Below, one piece after another: positions 1-8,101 of a DNA stretch of 43,844 nucleotides (position 1 is the first letter of the stretch; each line of letters opens with the position of its first letter). Below the pieces are notes generated by a model. That model did no database searches. It saw only the letters and a list, made by a program, of their open reading frames with translations, and was not told the DNA's origin. The DNA lies in NCBI GenBank assembly GCA_903858935.1, contig CAIOKO010000083.1, positions 1 through 43,844 on the forward strand, in the 5' to 3' direction. The position numbers were made by a program, and so were the translations under genes. Source of the DNA: an uncultured Schlesneria sp. Lineage in GTDB: Bacteria; Planctomycetota; Planctomycetia; Planctomycetales; Planctomycetaceae.

Positions 1-33
1 ACGCTTTTTTCCGATTTCAACTTTTGTAGTCAT
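1..33 (-). CDS. N-terminus of an unidentified gene cut by the window edge
   Basis: Reading the minus strand, an ATG at position 33 opens a frame that runs to the window edge and encodes 11 residues, MTTKVEIGKKR. A purine-rich stretch (AAAGGCAGAGAAG) lies just upstream of the ATG and could serve as a ribosome binding site. The sequence is far too short to name a family. It could also be a chance start. Confidence 0.35.
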   Translation of the reverse strand, partial: MTTKVEIGKKR

Positions 34-130
34 CTTCTCTGCCTTTCTAAAGAGAAACGTTGTTCAAACATTTCCCACAAAAGCAGAGGAAGCAAATTTT
101 TTAGATTTATGGTTTCAAGAACCACTTACC

Positions 131-927
131 AGGGGACAGGTCCATTATTTACGAAATAGACGGCATGTGATAGCACTGAATGGCATCATGCCAAGAATCA
201 GTCGTGTTGCTCCCGGTGGAATGGTCTTTCACGTGTTAAATCGTGGGGTTGGTCGGCAGACTTTGTTTCGCAAGCCTGCCGACTACTCGGCGTTTGAAGA
301 CTGCGTGAAAGAGACGCTTGATAAAGTCCCGATGCGGATTTGCTCGTACTGCGTAATGCCAAACCACTGGCATCTCGTCTTGTGGCCGGAACACGATGGG
401 GATCTGGCCCTGTTCATGCAGCGATTGACGGTTACCCACGTGACTCGCTGGCAGAAGAGTCGCCGTCGTGTCGGCGAGGGGCATGTGTACCAAGGTCGCT
501 TTAAATCATTCCCCGTTGAGACGGACGAGTACTTCTATCAACTCGTCAGGTACGTCGAGCGGAATGCGTTACGCGCCAATCTGGTTCCGCGTGCGGAAGA
601 CTGGCAGTGGTCGAGTCTCTGGCGGCGGGAGGCCGGGACCGCCGAACAGAAGAGTCTGCTGTCGAAATGGCCATTGCCTCGCCCACGGAAATGGGTGTCA
701 TTTGTGAACGAGGCTGAAACGGAAGTGGAGTTGGAATCGCTACGTCGATGCGTTCAACGCGGACAACCGTATGGATCCGATCAATGGATCGAAGAGACCG
801 CCAGGCAACTGAGCCTTGAGTCGACTCTCCGCCCCCGAGGGAGACCAAGAAAACCCGACTGAATGATTGGAGCTTCGCCGTCTGGACCGTTTCAAGTCCA
901 AATTGAAAACAACTGGACCTGTCCCCT
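131..927. mobile_element. REP-type transposase element bounded by 14-bp inverted repeats
   Basis: AGGGGACAGGTCCA at 131-144 is the exact reverse complement of TGGACCTGTCCCCT at 914-927. The pair brackets the transposase gene closely, about 45 bp from its start and 50 bp from its stop. I infer that the repeats are the recognition ends of the element. HUH/Y1 enzymes normally do not make target duplications, and none is visible. The repeats could instead be a host REP sequence mobilised or maintained by the enzyme. Confidence 0.7.
188..862 (+). CDS. REP-associated tyrosine transposase (Y1/HUH family)
   Basis: A 224-residue single-domain protein of the IS200-like/RAYT group, which nicks and joins single-stranded DNA with one tyrosine. 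The HUH-type metal motif is MPNHWHLVLWP, with histidines at residues 60 and 62. The tyrosine helix motif RYVERNALRAN has Tyr122 as the likely nucleophile, and the conserved VYQGRFKSF block lies between them. ATG188 is preferred over GTG167 because family members begin with the MPR-x-x-R-x-x-PGG pattern. Length is normal and both motifs are intact, so the enzyme may be active. It stands alone between flanking inverted repeats. Confidence 0.9.
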   Translation: MPRISRVAPGGMVFHVLNRGVGRQTLFRKPADYSAFEDCVKETLDKVPMRICSYCVMPNHWHLVLWPEHDGDLALFMQRLTVTHVTRWQKSRRRVGEGHVYQGRFKSFPVETDEYFYQLVRYVERNALRANLVPRAEDWQWSSLWRREAGTAEQKSLLSKWPLPRPRKWVSFVNEAETEVELESLRRCVQRGQPYGSDQWIEETARQLSLESTLRPRGRPRKPD

Positions 928-1124
928 TTATTTAAATCGGTAGGCTGATGACAGCGCCCACAATGCAACGGAAGACCGGGAGGTCTCAAAGTCTTCGCAG
1001 ATTCGCATGTCACAAAATATTGTGCTCGTGTTACAGTTGTTGCCGTTCATCGTTTCACTCCGGTGGCAATCAGGTTGGCCTTGTTGCACGGTCTCTGAAG
1101 ACATTTCGAAACAGCGTATGCCAG

Positions 1125-2342
1125 ATGACACGAACGTCCATTTTGAATTTCATACTCGCCGTCAACCTGCTTGTACCTTCGATCGTCTGTGCACAGGATT
1201 CGGGCGAGAAGACAATAAATGACGCGATGAACGCTGTCGCTGAAGGGGACTACCTTCACGCAATATCGTTAATTGAATCCCGTGACGAAGATCGAGAGAA
1301 GTTCAGCGATATTCGCGGAATGCTTTATTCATTCGTCGGAGACTGGGAAAGAGCGGACAAGCTTCGACCGTCTGCGGCGCGAAAGTATGAAGTGAGCGTT
1401 CCGAATGACTTTCAGCTGACTCCTGCGCTGGAGGCAATTGCCCGTGAAGCACACGGACGGCAACTTGTCATCATCAATGAAGCGCACGATGCACCCGAAC
1501 ATCGAGCATTCATTGCAAGACTTGCAGAGATCCTGAGAAAGGACGGATTTTCGTTTTATGCGATTGAGACACTTTCTGAAGATCCTCGCGCCCTCAGTCA
1601 GCGCGGGTTTCCATTGATTCCGACGGGGTTTTATTCATGCGAACCTCGTTTTGGAGACCTGGTGCGCGACGTGTTGCGGCTAGGTTTTACCCCGGTATCG
1701 TACGAGGAAGAAGACGTTAAAGAATTCAACAACCCGATCGAAAGTATCAACGCACGCGAACAATCACAGTGCCGCAACCTCGTCCAACGAGTTTTTTCAA
1801 AAAATCCGAAGGCAAGACTTCTAGTCCATGTTGGACTTGATCATGTGATGGAGCAGCGAAGAAAGGTCGATGGTGATGAGATTTCCTGGCTTGCCGCCCG
1901 ATTAAAGCAGGCAACCGGAATTGATCCGGTGACGATTGATCAGATCACCCAATTGCGACCGCCGCATGATGGACACACACAGCCTGCCGTCGCACTCAAT
2001 GCGCAGGGACAAACTTTCGTCGGTGGTCCTTATCGAGGATTTGTTGACCTGCAGGTGTATCATCCGCCTACCAAAACGGTGACGGGAAGACCGAACTGGC
2101 TTCTGAGCGACAAAAGTCGGCGAGTGGTCGAGATCCCGAGCGAATTGGAGGCGGGATCGGCTCGGGTGCTTGTGCAGGCCTTTTACGCCAATGAAGGTCC
2201 GAATGCAGTGCCGGCTGATCAGGTCTTGCTTGATCCCGGAGGTCTGCGACCGGCCCTAAGCCTGCGGCCTGGCTCATATCGAATCGTGAGTCAGGACGAG
2301 AGTGGCAATCGGACGGCGATAAAACAGATTGATGTCGATTGA
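1125..2342 (+). CDS. Secreted protein with ChaN/EreA-like domain
   Basis: A 405-residue protein with a Sec signal peptide (MTRTSILNFILAVNLLVPSI, cleavage near VCAQD). ATG1125 is chosen because the open frame upstream lacks any signal-like start. A short N-terminal helical segment (about residues 30-75) is followed by a domain with NEAHDAPEHRAF, FYAIETLS and LLVHVGLDHVMEQ. This pattern recalls the GE-HD-x-x-x-H region of haem-binding ChaN and the EreA-type esterase-like superfamily. The substrate cannot be told from sequence. The last 100 or so residues look like a beta-rich accessory region. Family placement is by motif memory and is tentative. Confidence 0.6.
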   Translation: MTRTSILNFILAVNLLVPSIVCAQDSGEKTINDAMNAVAEGDYLHAISLIESRDEDREKFSDIRGMLYSFVGDWERADKLRPSAARKYEVSVPNDFQLTPALEAIAREAHGRQLVIINEAHDAPEHRAFIARLAEILRKDGFSFYAIETLSEDPRALSQRGFPLIPTGFYSCEPRFGDLVRDVLRLGFTPVSYEEEDVKEFNNPIESINAREQSQCRNLVQRVFSKNPKARLLVHVGLDHVMEQRRKVDGDEISWLAARLKQATGIDPVTIDQITQLRPPHDGHTQPAVALNAQGQTFVGGPYRGFVDLQVYHPPTKTVTGRPNWLLSDKSRRVVEIPSELEAGSARVLVQAFYANEGPNAVPADQVLLDPGGLRPALSLRPGSYRIVSQDESGNRTAIKQIDVD

Positions 2343-2684
2343 CTTGAGAAACTACTTCGAAAAAAGTACTGACAGCGAGATTCAGGCTTCAATTGTCATC
2401 GCCTCCGAATTCGTCTCTTGGTTTGGTCAGCCGTGATTGTCCACCGTGAATCACAACAGGTTGAAACGGCGAGCTTAAAGAGATTCAAATGCAAAAAAAT
2501 ATGCATCGTTTCTGCTTGAATGACTCGATCAATGGAATCACCGTCGTCGTCGACCGTGCTGTTCGTTGACGGAATCAGTTATGAAAGGAAGACTTCGCTT
2601 TCGCTGTCTCACGGCGATACCCCTTTGTGATCATTTACGATGTTTCGGTAACTGATTTCCCTGCAACCGTGCACAAAAGTGCCG
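2343..2684. other. Intergenic spacer, no gene recognised
   Basis: About 340 bp between a plus-strand gene and the 3' end of a minus-strand gene. Short open frames here show no start signal or recognisable product. I see no strong hairpin followed by a T tract. Confidence 0.5.
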
Positions 2685-3104
2685 TCAATTCGCCGGGTCG
2701 CTCCATCCATCGTCAATCGCGTAAGCCTCGACTTCAAACGGGTTATCCAGGTAGGCATTACCGCCTCGAAATCCGATCCAGAAACTGGCCAGTACGTAGG
2801 CCGGGATAAAAAATGGGCCCCAGCGTTCATATTGTCTGACGTGAACCCGTTCGTGGCGGCGGGTTCGTAACAGGGTCGGTTGATCGCAACCGAGCACAAC
2901 ATGTCCGAAAGTGATTGCCGCGATCGGGCCGCTGACCCAGAATGGCTGCCGAAGAAGCCTTGCGAGTTGGCCTCCGTAGGCTTCAAGCACCCCTTCGACA
3001 ACCTGTGCCCCTCCACCGGTTGTCAAGGCAATGGGAACGAGTAACAAGCCGACAAACGTGCCAGGAAACGCCCAAAGGTATAAAAACAGTCTCTGCCAAG
3101 GCAT
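2685..3104 (-). CDS. Small membrane protein with HExxH motif
   Basis: A 139-residue protein with about three hydrophobic segments: residues 5-28, 58-73 and 98-112. Between the second and third lies RRHERVHVRQYERWGP, which contains an HExxH signature (His84, Glu85, His88). Such motifs bind zinc in metallopeptidases, but here the surrounding fold is unknown. The C-terminus is acidic (NPFEVEAYAIDDGW). The open frame extends eight codons further to position 3128; the internal ATG at 3104 was chosen because the hydrophobic segment starts right after it. It is convergent with the upstream plus-strand gene and lies downstream of the sulfatase on the same strand. Protease function is not established. 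Confidence 0.6.
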   Translation of the reverse strand: MPWQRLFLYLWAFPGTFVGLLLVPIALTTGGGAQVVEGVLEAYGGQLARLLRQPFWVSGPIAAITFGHVVLGCDQPTLLRTRRHERVHVRQYERWGPFFIPAYVLASFWIGFRGGNAYLDNPFEVEAYAIDDGWSDPAN

Positions 3105-3177
3105 TTCCGAAATCCCTCTGGTTCGCAATCTCCTGTCTGCTGCTGCGACGTGATAAGAATAACAAACAGATCTCTGT

Positions 3178-4680
3178 TTAGCGTGTCGGCTGACGAAGTA
3201 GCAGCTTCAGCAGCGTCACCGTCGTTTCGAATTGAGGATTGGTGGCGAGGTTATTCAGTTCCTTTGGATCAGCCTCATGGTCATAAAGTTCAACGCCGCG
3301 CTGGCCGTCATTCCATTCCGTATAGCGCCACTTCTCTGTTCGAAGGGATCGGCCGACGACCTGATTGTTTGCCCCCCCTCGCACAATTTGAGTGCGCGCG
3401 GGTTTTGTCCATTCAGCCTCAGGGTTCTCGATCAATGGTTTGAGGCTGGCTCCTTCAGTGGCGGTGTCGGGCGATAAACCACAGACATCGGCAAGAGTCC
3501 GATGCAAGTCAACCAGTTCGACCGTACGTCGGCTGGCCTTTCCGTTTGCCGGGTTTCCAGGAACAGAGATAATCAATGGAACCCGAGTCGATTCTTCGAA
3601 CAATGTCATCTTTTGCCAAAGGTGTTTTTCGCCCAGGTGATAGCCGTGGTCGCTGTGGAACACGACGATCGTCTTTTCCGTTAATTTCAATCGATCAAGT
3701 GCGTCGAGAACTCGTCCAACCTGTGCATCCATAAACGTTGTCGAAGCAAAGTAAGCTTGAATCGCCTCCCGCCGCTGATTGTCTGTCATCGCTTCTTCCT
3801 CATTCCGAATCGAAGCCAGGGCAGGGGCGGGAAAATGTTTGCGCAATTCGTCTGGTGACGTCGGAAGCTGAATCGAGCTGAGCGGATACAAGTCGAAATA
3901 TTTCTTCGGTGCCACATAGGGCGTATGAGGTCGATAGAATCCGACGGCGAGATAAAACGGCTGATCTTTGTGTTTTTCGAGTAACCGGATCGCTTCGTTG
4001 GCCCCGATTCCGTCAGTCTGTTCCGCATCTTCACCGTCTGCCGCCAGCCAACTGAGTACTCCGCCAAAACGGCCCTCATTCTTGGCATCAGGTTTCAATG
4101 TGAAAATCTTTTCTTCTTCGTCTTTGTCCCGACCGCGCGGGTTGAACACGGTTTCCCAAGAGACCGGATCGTCAAGTCCATCCGTTCCAATCTGGCCCGG
4201 CACGCCGTAATGATAAAGTTTGCCGATTCGAGAAACGAAATAGCCCCCTTTTCGAAAGGTTTGTGGCAGGCTGACGGCGTTGGGAACGTTCTTGCGGAAT
4301 TGAGTGGCATTTTCCAGAACCTTCGTCGTATCCGGTCGCAGGCCCGTCAAGAAGGATGCACGCGAAGGATTACACAGTGGAAACTGACAATAGGCCCGCT
4401 CGAAACGAACTCCACGAGCCGCCAGCCGGTCAATATTCGGTGACTTTACTTGAGGGTCACCGTAACAGCCGAGTCGAGTATTTAAATCGTCTGAGACAAT
4501 GTGCAAAACATTGTATCGCACGGGGTCGGCGGCGATCCCGGTCGACTGAGACACAACGGCAAACAGAACGAACCCGTAAATGACTTTAAGCCAATGTCTA
4601 CTGGAAGCGAGTCGACTTGAGAGAATTCGCTGCCTGAACTCATCATGCGCACCCAAATGGGTCAAAGATGCCAAGAACAT
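3178..4680 (-). CDS. Secreted sulfatase, iduronate-2-sulfatase-like
   Basis: A 500-residue type I sulfatase that would hydrolyse sulfate esters, probably of polysaccharides, outside the cytoplasm. The signature CNPSRASFLTG places the formylglycine-forming Cys at residue 103 and fits the C-x-P-S-R rule. Metal-binding DD is at residues 64-65, and VFHSDHGYHLGEKHLWQK provides the later metal and substrate residues. A hydrophobic segment at residues 31-50 ending in GIAA is the signal sequence, so the first 30 residues form a long n-region. The start at 4680 is supported by an AAGGA box 8 bases upstream. Activity needs a formylglycine-generating enzyme, not found in this window. A relic of another sulfatase lies immediately upstream. 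Confidence 0.92.
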   Translation of the reverse strand: MFLASLTHLGAHDEFRQRILSSRLASSRHWLKVIYGFVLFAVVSQSTGIAADPVRYNVLHIVSDDLNTRLGCYGDPQVKSPNIDRLAARGVRFERAYCQFPLCNPSRASFLTGLRPDTTKVLENATQFRKNVPNAVSLPQTFRKGGYFVSRIGKLYHYGVPGQIGTDGLDDPVSWETVFNPRGRDKDEEEKIFTLKPDAKNEGRFGGVLSWLAADGEDAEQTDGIGANEAIRLLEKHKDQPFYLAVGFYRPHTPYVAPKKYFDLYPLSSIQLPTSPDELRKHFPAPALASIRNEEEAMTDNQRREAIQAYFASTTFMDAQVGRVLDALDRLKLTEKTIVVFHSDHGYHLGEKHLWQKMTLFEESTRVPLIISVPGNPANGKASRRTVELVDLHRTLADVCGLSPDTATEGASLKPLIENPEAEWTKPARTQIVRGGANNQVVGRSLRTEKWRYTEWNDGQRGVELYDHEADPKELNNLATNPQFETTVTLLKLLLRQPTR

Positions 4681-4714
4681 TTCGAAAATCCTTAAAGTGA
4701 GACAATGATGTTCA

Positions 4715-4980
4715 TCAACGGGCAGACTTATCGAGCCGTCGTGGTATCCACGTCAGGTTGATTTTGTGTGGATAATTGTCGTATCGATTCTGTGCGTCAA
4801 CTAATTTAGAGTCGTGAGCCCGATTGGTCCATTCGTAGGGAACAGCCTTTTCATCGTAAGGCTCTTCGTCTCCACTGATGTGACGAAAATACGACTTGCC
4901 TTCCGTTCGAATTACGTGAATGCCGAATCGATATTTGGTCACTGTTTGAGAATCGCATGCCAAGCCTGGATTCTCAAGCA
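4715..4980 (-). pseudogene. Decayed C-terminal fragment of a second sulfatase
   Basis: The minus-strand frame contains TKYRFGIHVIRTEGKSYF, then DEEPYDEKAVPYEWTNRAHD. This matches the usual C-terminal sulfatase pattern, in which a Y-G-x-x-x-H-x-VR-x-E-x-WRYIRY block is followed by EELYDH-x-x-DP-x-EWTNLA. Only this end is recognisable: no CxPSR motif, signal peptide or metal residues are found upstream. It lies 35 bp before the intact sulfatase on the same strand. I infer an old tandem duplication or a cluster of sulfatases that lost one member. The left limit is the stop codon and the right limit is approximate. Confidence 0.6.
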
Positions 4981-5415
4981 TGGGGCGAATACTGCGTCCT
5001 TCGATACGCCTGGAAGTGCCCGGCCGCAACGGTCTGTGACTGTTTGATAGATCCTCATGAAATCGTGGGTTTGAAGCACTATCAGTTAAGGTCTGGACCG
5101 TGATCCGCGGCTGCTGCGATGCGTTTCTCATCGACTTGTGGAATGTGTGATCTCGTGCCGAGATATTTCGACCCGTACAAATGAACGAACAGGACCTAGC
5201 GGCGCTGGATCGCAATAATTGCCGCGGCTAACCGACGGATTCGTTTCTGCGTCTGTGTGCTGTTCGACGTGACGTCACTACGGCAATCTTTCCCCAAACG
5301 ACGATCGAATTCATGCTGTATTTTCAACCATCCATCACTGCGGTCCCCGTTTTTTCGATTGTCGTTCCCGTGTTCTACGGTGTGCCGATGGGTCGTGGGT
5401 CGCGATTTGGTACTT
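4981..5415. other. Spacer between sulfatase relic and flippase relic
   Basis: About 430 bp with no supported gene. Minus-strand frames here are rich in Arg, Ser and Thr and match nothing I recognise. The stretch may hold further decayed sequence from the sulfatase on one side or the flippase on the other. Confidence 0.4.
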
Positions 5416-6084
5416 ATGAGTAGGGCCACAAACAGTTCTCCGACCAGTCTGTCTCCTTTGGCTCACAACTCCGGCCGTCACCTGCTGGACGGAACGCGTT
5501 GGGTCATGCTTGCTGCGGCGATATTCTCAGTCACGGCAGTCGTGACGGCTGGAATCTTGACCAGGAAGCTTTCTCCTGATCGATGCGGTCTGCTCAACCT
5601 TTGTGTGACGTTTGCGGTATGGTCGGTTGGCATTCTGTTTGCCTCGATCGGACGGGTGATGGTTCTAGTTATTCGCCATGTGATGGATTGGCAGCCGGGG
5701 TTATTGCGGCCTCACTCTTGTCCTTCGACCGCTTAGTATTTCAGGCCGCGTTGATTGTTCGATTGGTACCGCTGACCGTTGCGGCAAAGGCCTTGGCGAT
5801 TCCACGTTTGAGCTCGACGGGTGCAGCACTCACCACGCTCGGTATGACGCGGTCGTGCGTTCTGGTCGCTTTGGGTATGCCCTATCGCCCTACATGTGTG
5901 GCAGTTCCTCTTGGGACGCCGCTGCTGTCAGCAGTGTTGTCGGCGGGAGACTTTTTTCTGGCGCAACACTCGATGTTGAGTGGCGCCTGGGTTCTGCTGC
6001 AGTCGGTGGCCTTGGCCGTATTGTAATGCCTCAGCTTGATCTTTCTGGGAGGTTTCCAACGTGATGGTCAGACACTCTCTGTCA
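5416..6084 (+). pseudogene. Probable broken polysaccharide flippase (Wzx-like)
   Basis: The frame starting at ATG5416 gives GTRWVMLAAAIFSVTAVVTA, then ILTRKLSPDRCGLLNL. This resembles the first helices of MATE/Wzx-type polysaccharide exporters, which often read G-x-x-WV-x-L and FLTRRLGPEGYGLF. The frame stops at 5736. Hydrophobic text continues in other frames to about 6026, for example LVFQAALIVRLVPLTVAA and GAWVLLQSVALAVL. No single frame spans the region, so at least two frameshifts are needed. It sits directly upstream of the glycan gene block, where a flippase is expected. The identity is tentative; an unrelated membrane relic is possible. Confidence 0.45.
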
Positions 6085-6196
6085 AGTTGCATTCTGAATG
6101 CGTCCCGTTTCCCAGGAAACCTAAGATTCTCCCATGAGTGCGAATGACATTCAGTACAGCTTTTCAATTGAGACGGTATCTTGCCTCAAACAATTT

Positions 6197-6222
6197 TCGG
6201 CAGAGAACTTCGGCAGAGAACT
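6197..6222. repeat. Perfect 13-bp tandem duplication
   Basis: TCGGCAGAGAACT occurs twice back to back. It lies in the spacer between the flippase relic and the methyltransferase. It may be a small replication slip in non-coding sequence. Confidence 0.85.
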
Positions 6223-6361
6223 CGCAAGAATTAATAGCTTGTTTGCCGACATTCCGTGAAGTACGATCGAACAAGGTAGACACTTGGCGGGCTGGCACAC
6301 TGCGGCTGATTGGCTTTCCCAGGCTTAAAGCCTCCCGGTCGCCGGGCGATAGTCGGTAAAT

Positions 6362-7231
6362 ATGAAATCCTGTACACGAGCCAACTCAATTTCCGAGAAT
6401 CTGAGCGTTTGGAATCAAGAACATGCGTGGCTTGAGCATGGTGACGAGTGGAAGGGTCAAGCGGATTTCTGCGGCGTGCCCTATGACGAGTGGAAAGCTT
6501 CGGTAATTGAGCGGTTGATCACCCCGTACGCCAGGTCAGGTTCGACGATCCTTGAACTCGCACCCGGACACGGACGCTGGACTGAGGCATTAGCGAGCCT
6601 CGCAGGTCGTTTAATTCTTGTGGATTTGAGCCCTGCGTGTATTGAGGAATGTCAACGACGGTTTAACGGACGAAAGCGGCTGGAAACCTTCGTCAATGAT
6701 GGAAAAAGCTTACCCCCGGGCCTCGATTGTCAGGTCGATCTCGTCTGGTCGTTTGACTCGCTTGTTCACGTTGCCCCCGGGGAAATCCAGAGTTATCTAC
6801 ATGAGATTCATCGTGTGCTCAGGCCGGGCGGTTTCGCCGTGATCCACCATGCGAACCGGAGGCATTGGACACTTCCTCTTGCCCCGATACGGAGCCTTGG
6901 TCCGTCGTGGGCTTTTCTTTACCGGTACCTGTCGATCGGCTTTGAGGAAAGCGCCGACGGCTGGCGTTCTGCCGTATCCGTAAAGTTATTCCGAACCATG
7001 GCGCATCGCGCTGGCTTGAGCGTGATGGAACACCTCTCGCGCTGGGGGAATAATGGCCGCTACGGCGTGCCGCGGCACAACGATCGGGTGACCATCCTCG
7101 TCAAAGCACGGGATGATCGTGCCGTATCACAAGATCCTCCAAAGGAACAGCGCCTGCCAACTTCCGAGGCCGACGTCCCAACATCCTCGCAGATGTCTTA
7201 TGGCGGCCAGGACAAAGAGGTCTTAGGATGA
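6362..7231 (+). CDS. Class I SAM-dependent methyltransferase
   Basis: A 289-residue cytoplasmic methyltransferase with a Rossmann fold. SAM-binding motif I is ELAPGHGRW at residues 65-73, followed by the acidic residue of strand 2 in LVDLS (Asp88). The post-motif DLVWSFDSLVHV and EIHRVLRPGG (motif III region) are typical of the family. The acceptor is unknown; its place at the head of a sulfotransferase and glycosyltransferase block suggests a sugar or glycan intermediate. Its TGA overlaps the next gene's start by four bases (ATGA), which points to translational coupling. The C-terminal 40 residues are hydrophilic and probably disordered. Confidence 0.85.
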   Translation: MKSCTRANSISENLSVWNQEHAWLEHGDEWKGQADFCGVPYDEWKASVIERLITPYARSGSTILELAPGHGRWTEALASLAGRLILVDLSPACIEECQRRFNGRKRLETFVNDGKSLPPGLDCQVDLVWSFDSLVHVAPGEIQSYLHEIHRVLRPGGFAVIHHANRRHWTLPLAPIRSLGPSWAFLYRYLSIGFEESADGWRSAVSVKLFRTMAHRAGLSVMEHLSRWGNNGRYGVPRHNDRVTILVKARDDRAVSQDPPKEQRLPTSEADVPTSSQMSYGGQDKEVLG

Positions 7232-8094
7232 CACCGGTCGTACGGTCGACGTTAGGTCCATCATCGTTGAGTACTGTTCGGAAAGCTGTGATCGAACAGC
7301 CATTGAGGTCCCTTTGGCAGATGCTGACCTGGCGGCTGACCCGGTACAGGGAACGATTGCCCGACTTCCTCTGCCTCGGTGCTCAGAAGTCCGGAACGAC
7401 AACCCTTCACGAACTGCTCTCCAGACATCCTGGCGTTTATCTTCCCCCATGCAAGGAAGTGCAGTATTTCACGCTCGAGAGCAATCAGGACACCCGCTGG
7501 TATTCTGCTCATTTCCAGATGGCCAACGCGAACCAGTCTTGTGGTGAAATTACCCCGTATTACCTGTTCCATCCCGACGCGCCACGACGGATCCATACTC
7601 TTCTGCCCGATGCAAAATTGATTGTCCTGCTCCGAGATCCGGTCGAGCGGGCACTTTCGGGTTACTTTCACTCCGTTCGACATGGCTTCGAATCCCTGTC
7701 GCTGGAAGAAGCGTTTGATTGTGAGAACAAACGGCTGGCCGGCGCCGCAGACATCCTGTTCAATCCCGGTGGACGTCATGATTCCCATCAGCACCATAGC
7801 TATCTCAGCCGAAGTCGCTACGAACTTCAGATTGGCCTTTATCGGCAGTTTTTCGATCAGTCCCAGATGCTGCTGATCCGCAGCGAAGACCTTTTTCAGA
7901 ATACCGATTCCGTATGGAGTCGAGTTCTAGACTTCCTTGGGCTCCCTCCATGTCCCTTACCGAGCGAGGTTCCGTGCGCCAATCAAGGAGCGGGAGAACT
8001 TGTTTCGGTCGACCCGCGTTTCCGCCAGCGACTACGAACACAACTTGACCCTACCTATAGGGCTCTGATGATTGACCATGGAATCCGTTGGTGA
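7228..8094 (+). CDS. Sulfotransferase (heparan-sulfate type)
   Basis: A 288-residue enzyme that would transfer sulfate from PAPS to a carbohydrate acceptor. The 5'-phosphosulfate loop is GAQKSGTTTL (residues 51-60). The 3'-phosphate site is IVLLRDPVERALSGY (residues 132-146). A CKEVQYF block after the P-loop resembles the K-E-x-x-F region of NDST and heparan O-sulfotransferases. There is no signal peptide or clear membrane anchor, so it probably acts on a cytoplasmic lipid-linked intermediate. It is coupled to the methyltransferase by a 4-base overlap and is followed within 8 bases by the next gene. Confidence 0.9.
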   Translation: MTPVVRSTLGPSSLSTVRKAVIEQPLRSLWQMLTWRLTRYRERLPDFLCLGAQKSGTTTLHELLSRHPGVYLPPCKEVQYFTLESNQDTRWYSAHFQMANANQSCGEITPYYLFHPDAPRRIHTLLPDAKLIVLLRDPVERALSGYFHSVRHGFESLSLEEAFDCENKRLAGAADILFNPGGRHDSHQHHSYLSRSRYELQIGLYRQFFDQSQMLLIRSEDLFQNTDSVWSRVLDFLGLPPCPLPSEVPCANQGAGELVSVDPRFRQRLRTQLDPTYRALMIDHGIRW

Positions 8095-8101
8095 TGCTCG
8101 T

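Noticed and set aside
3164-3179. Palindrome AAACAGATCTCTGTTT at the sulfatase stop
   Set aside because: The stem is only 7 bp with a 2-base loop and no T tract, so it is not a convincing terminator.
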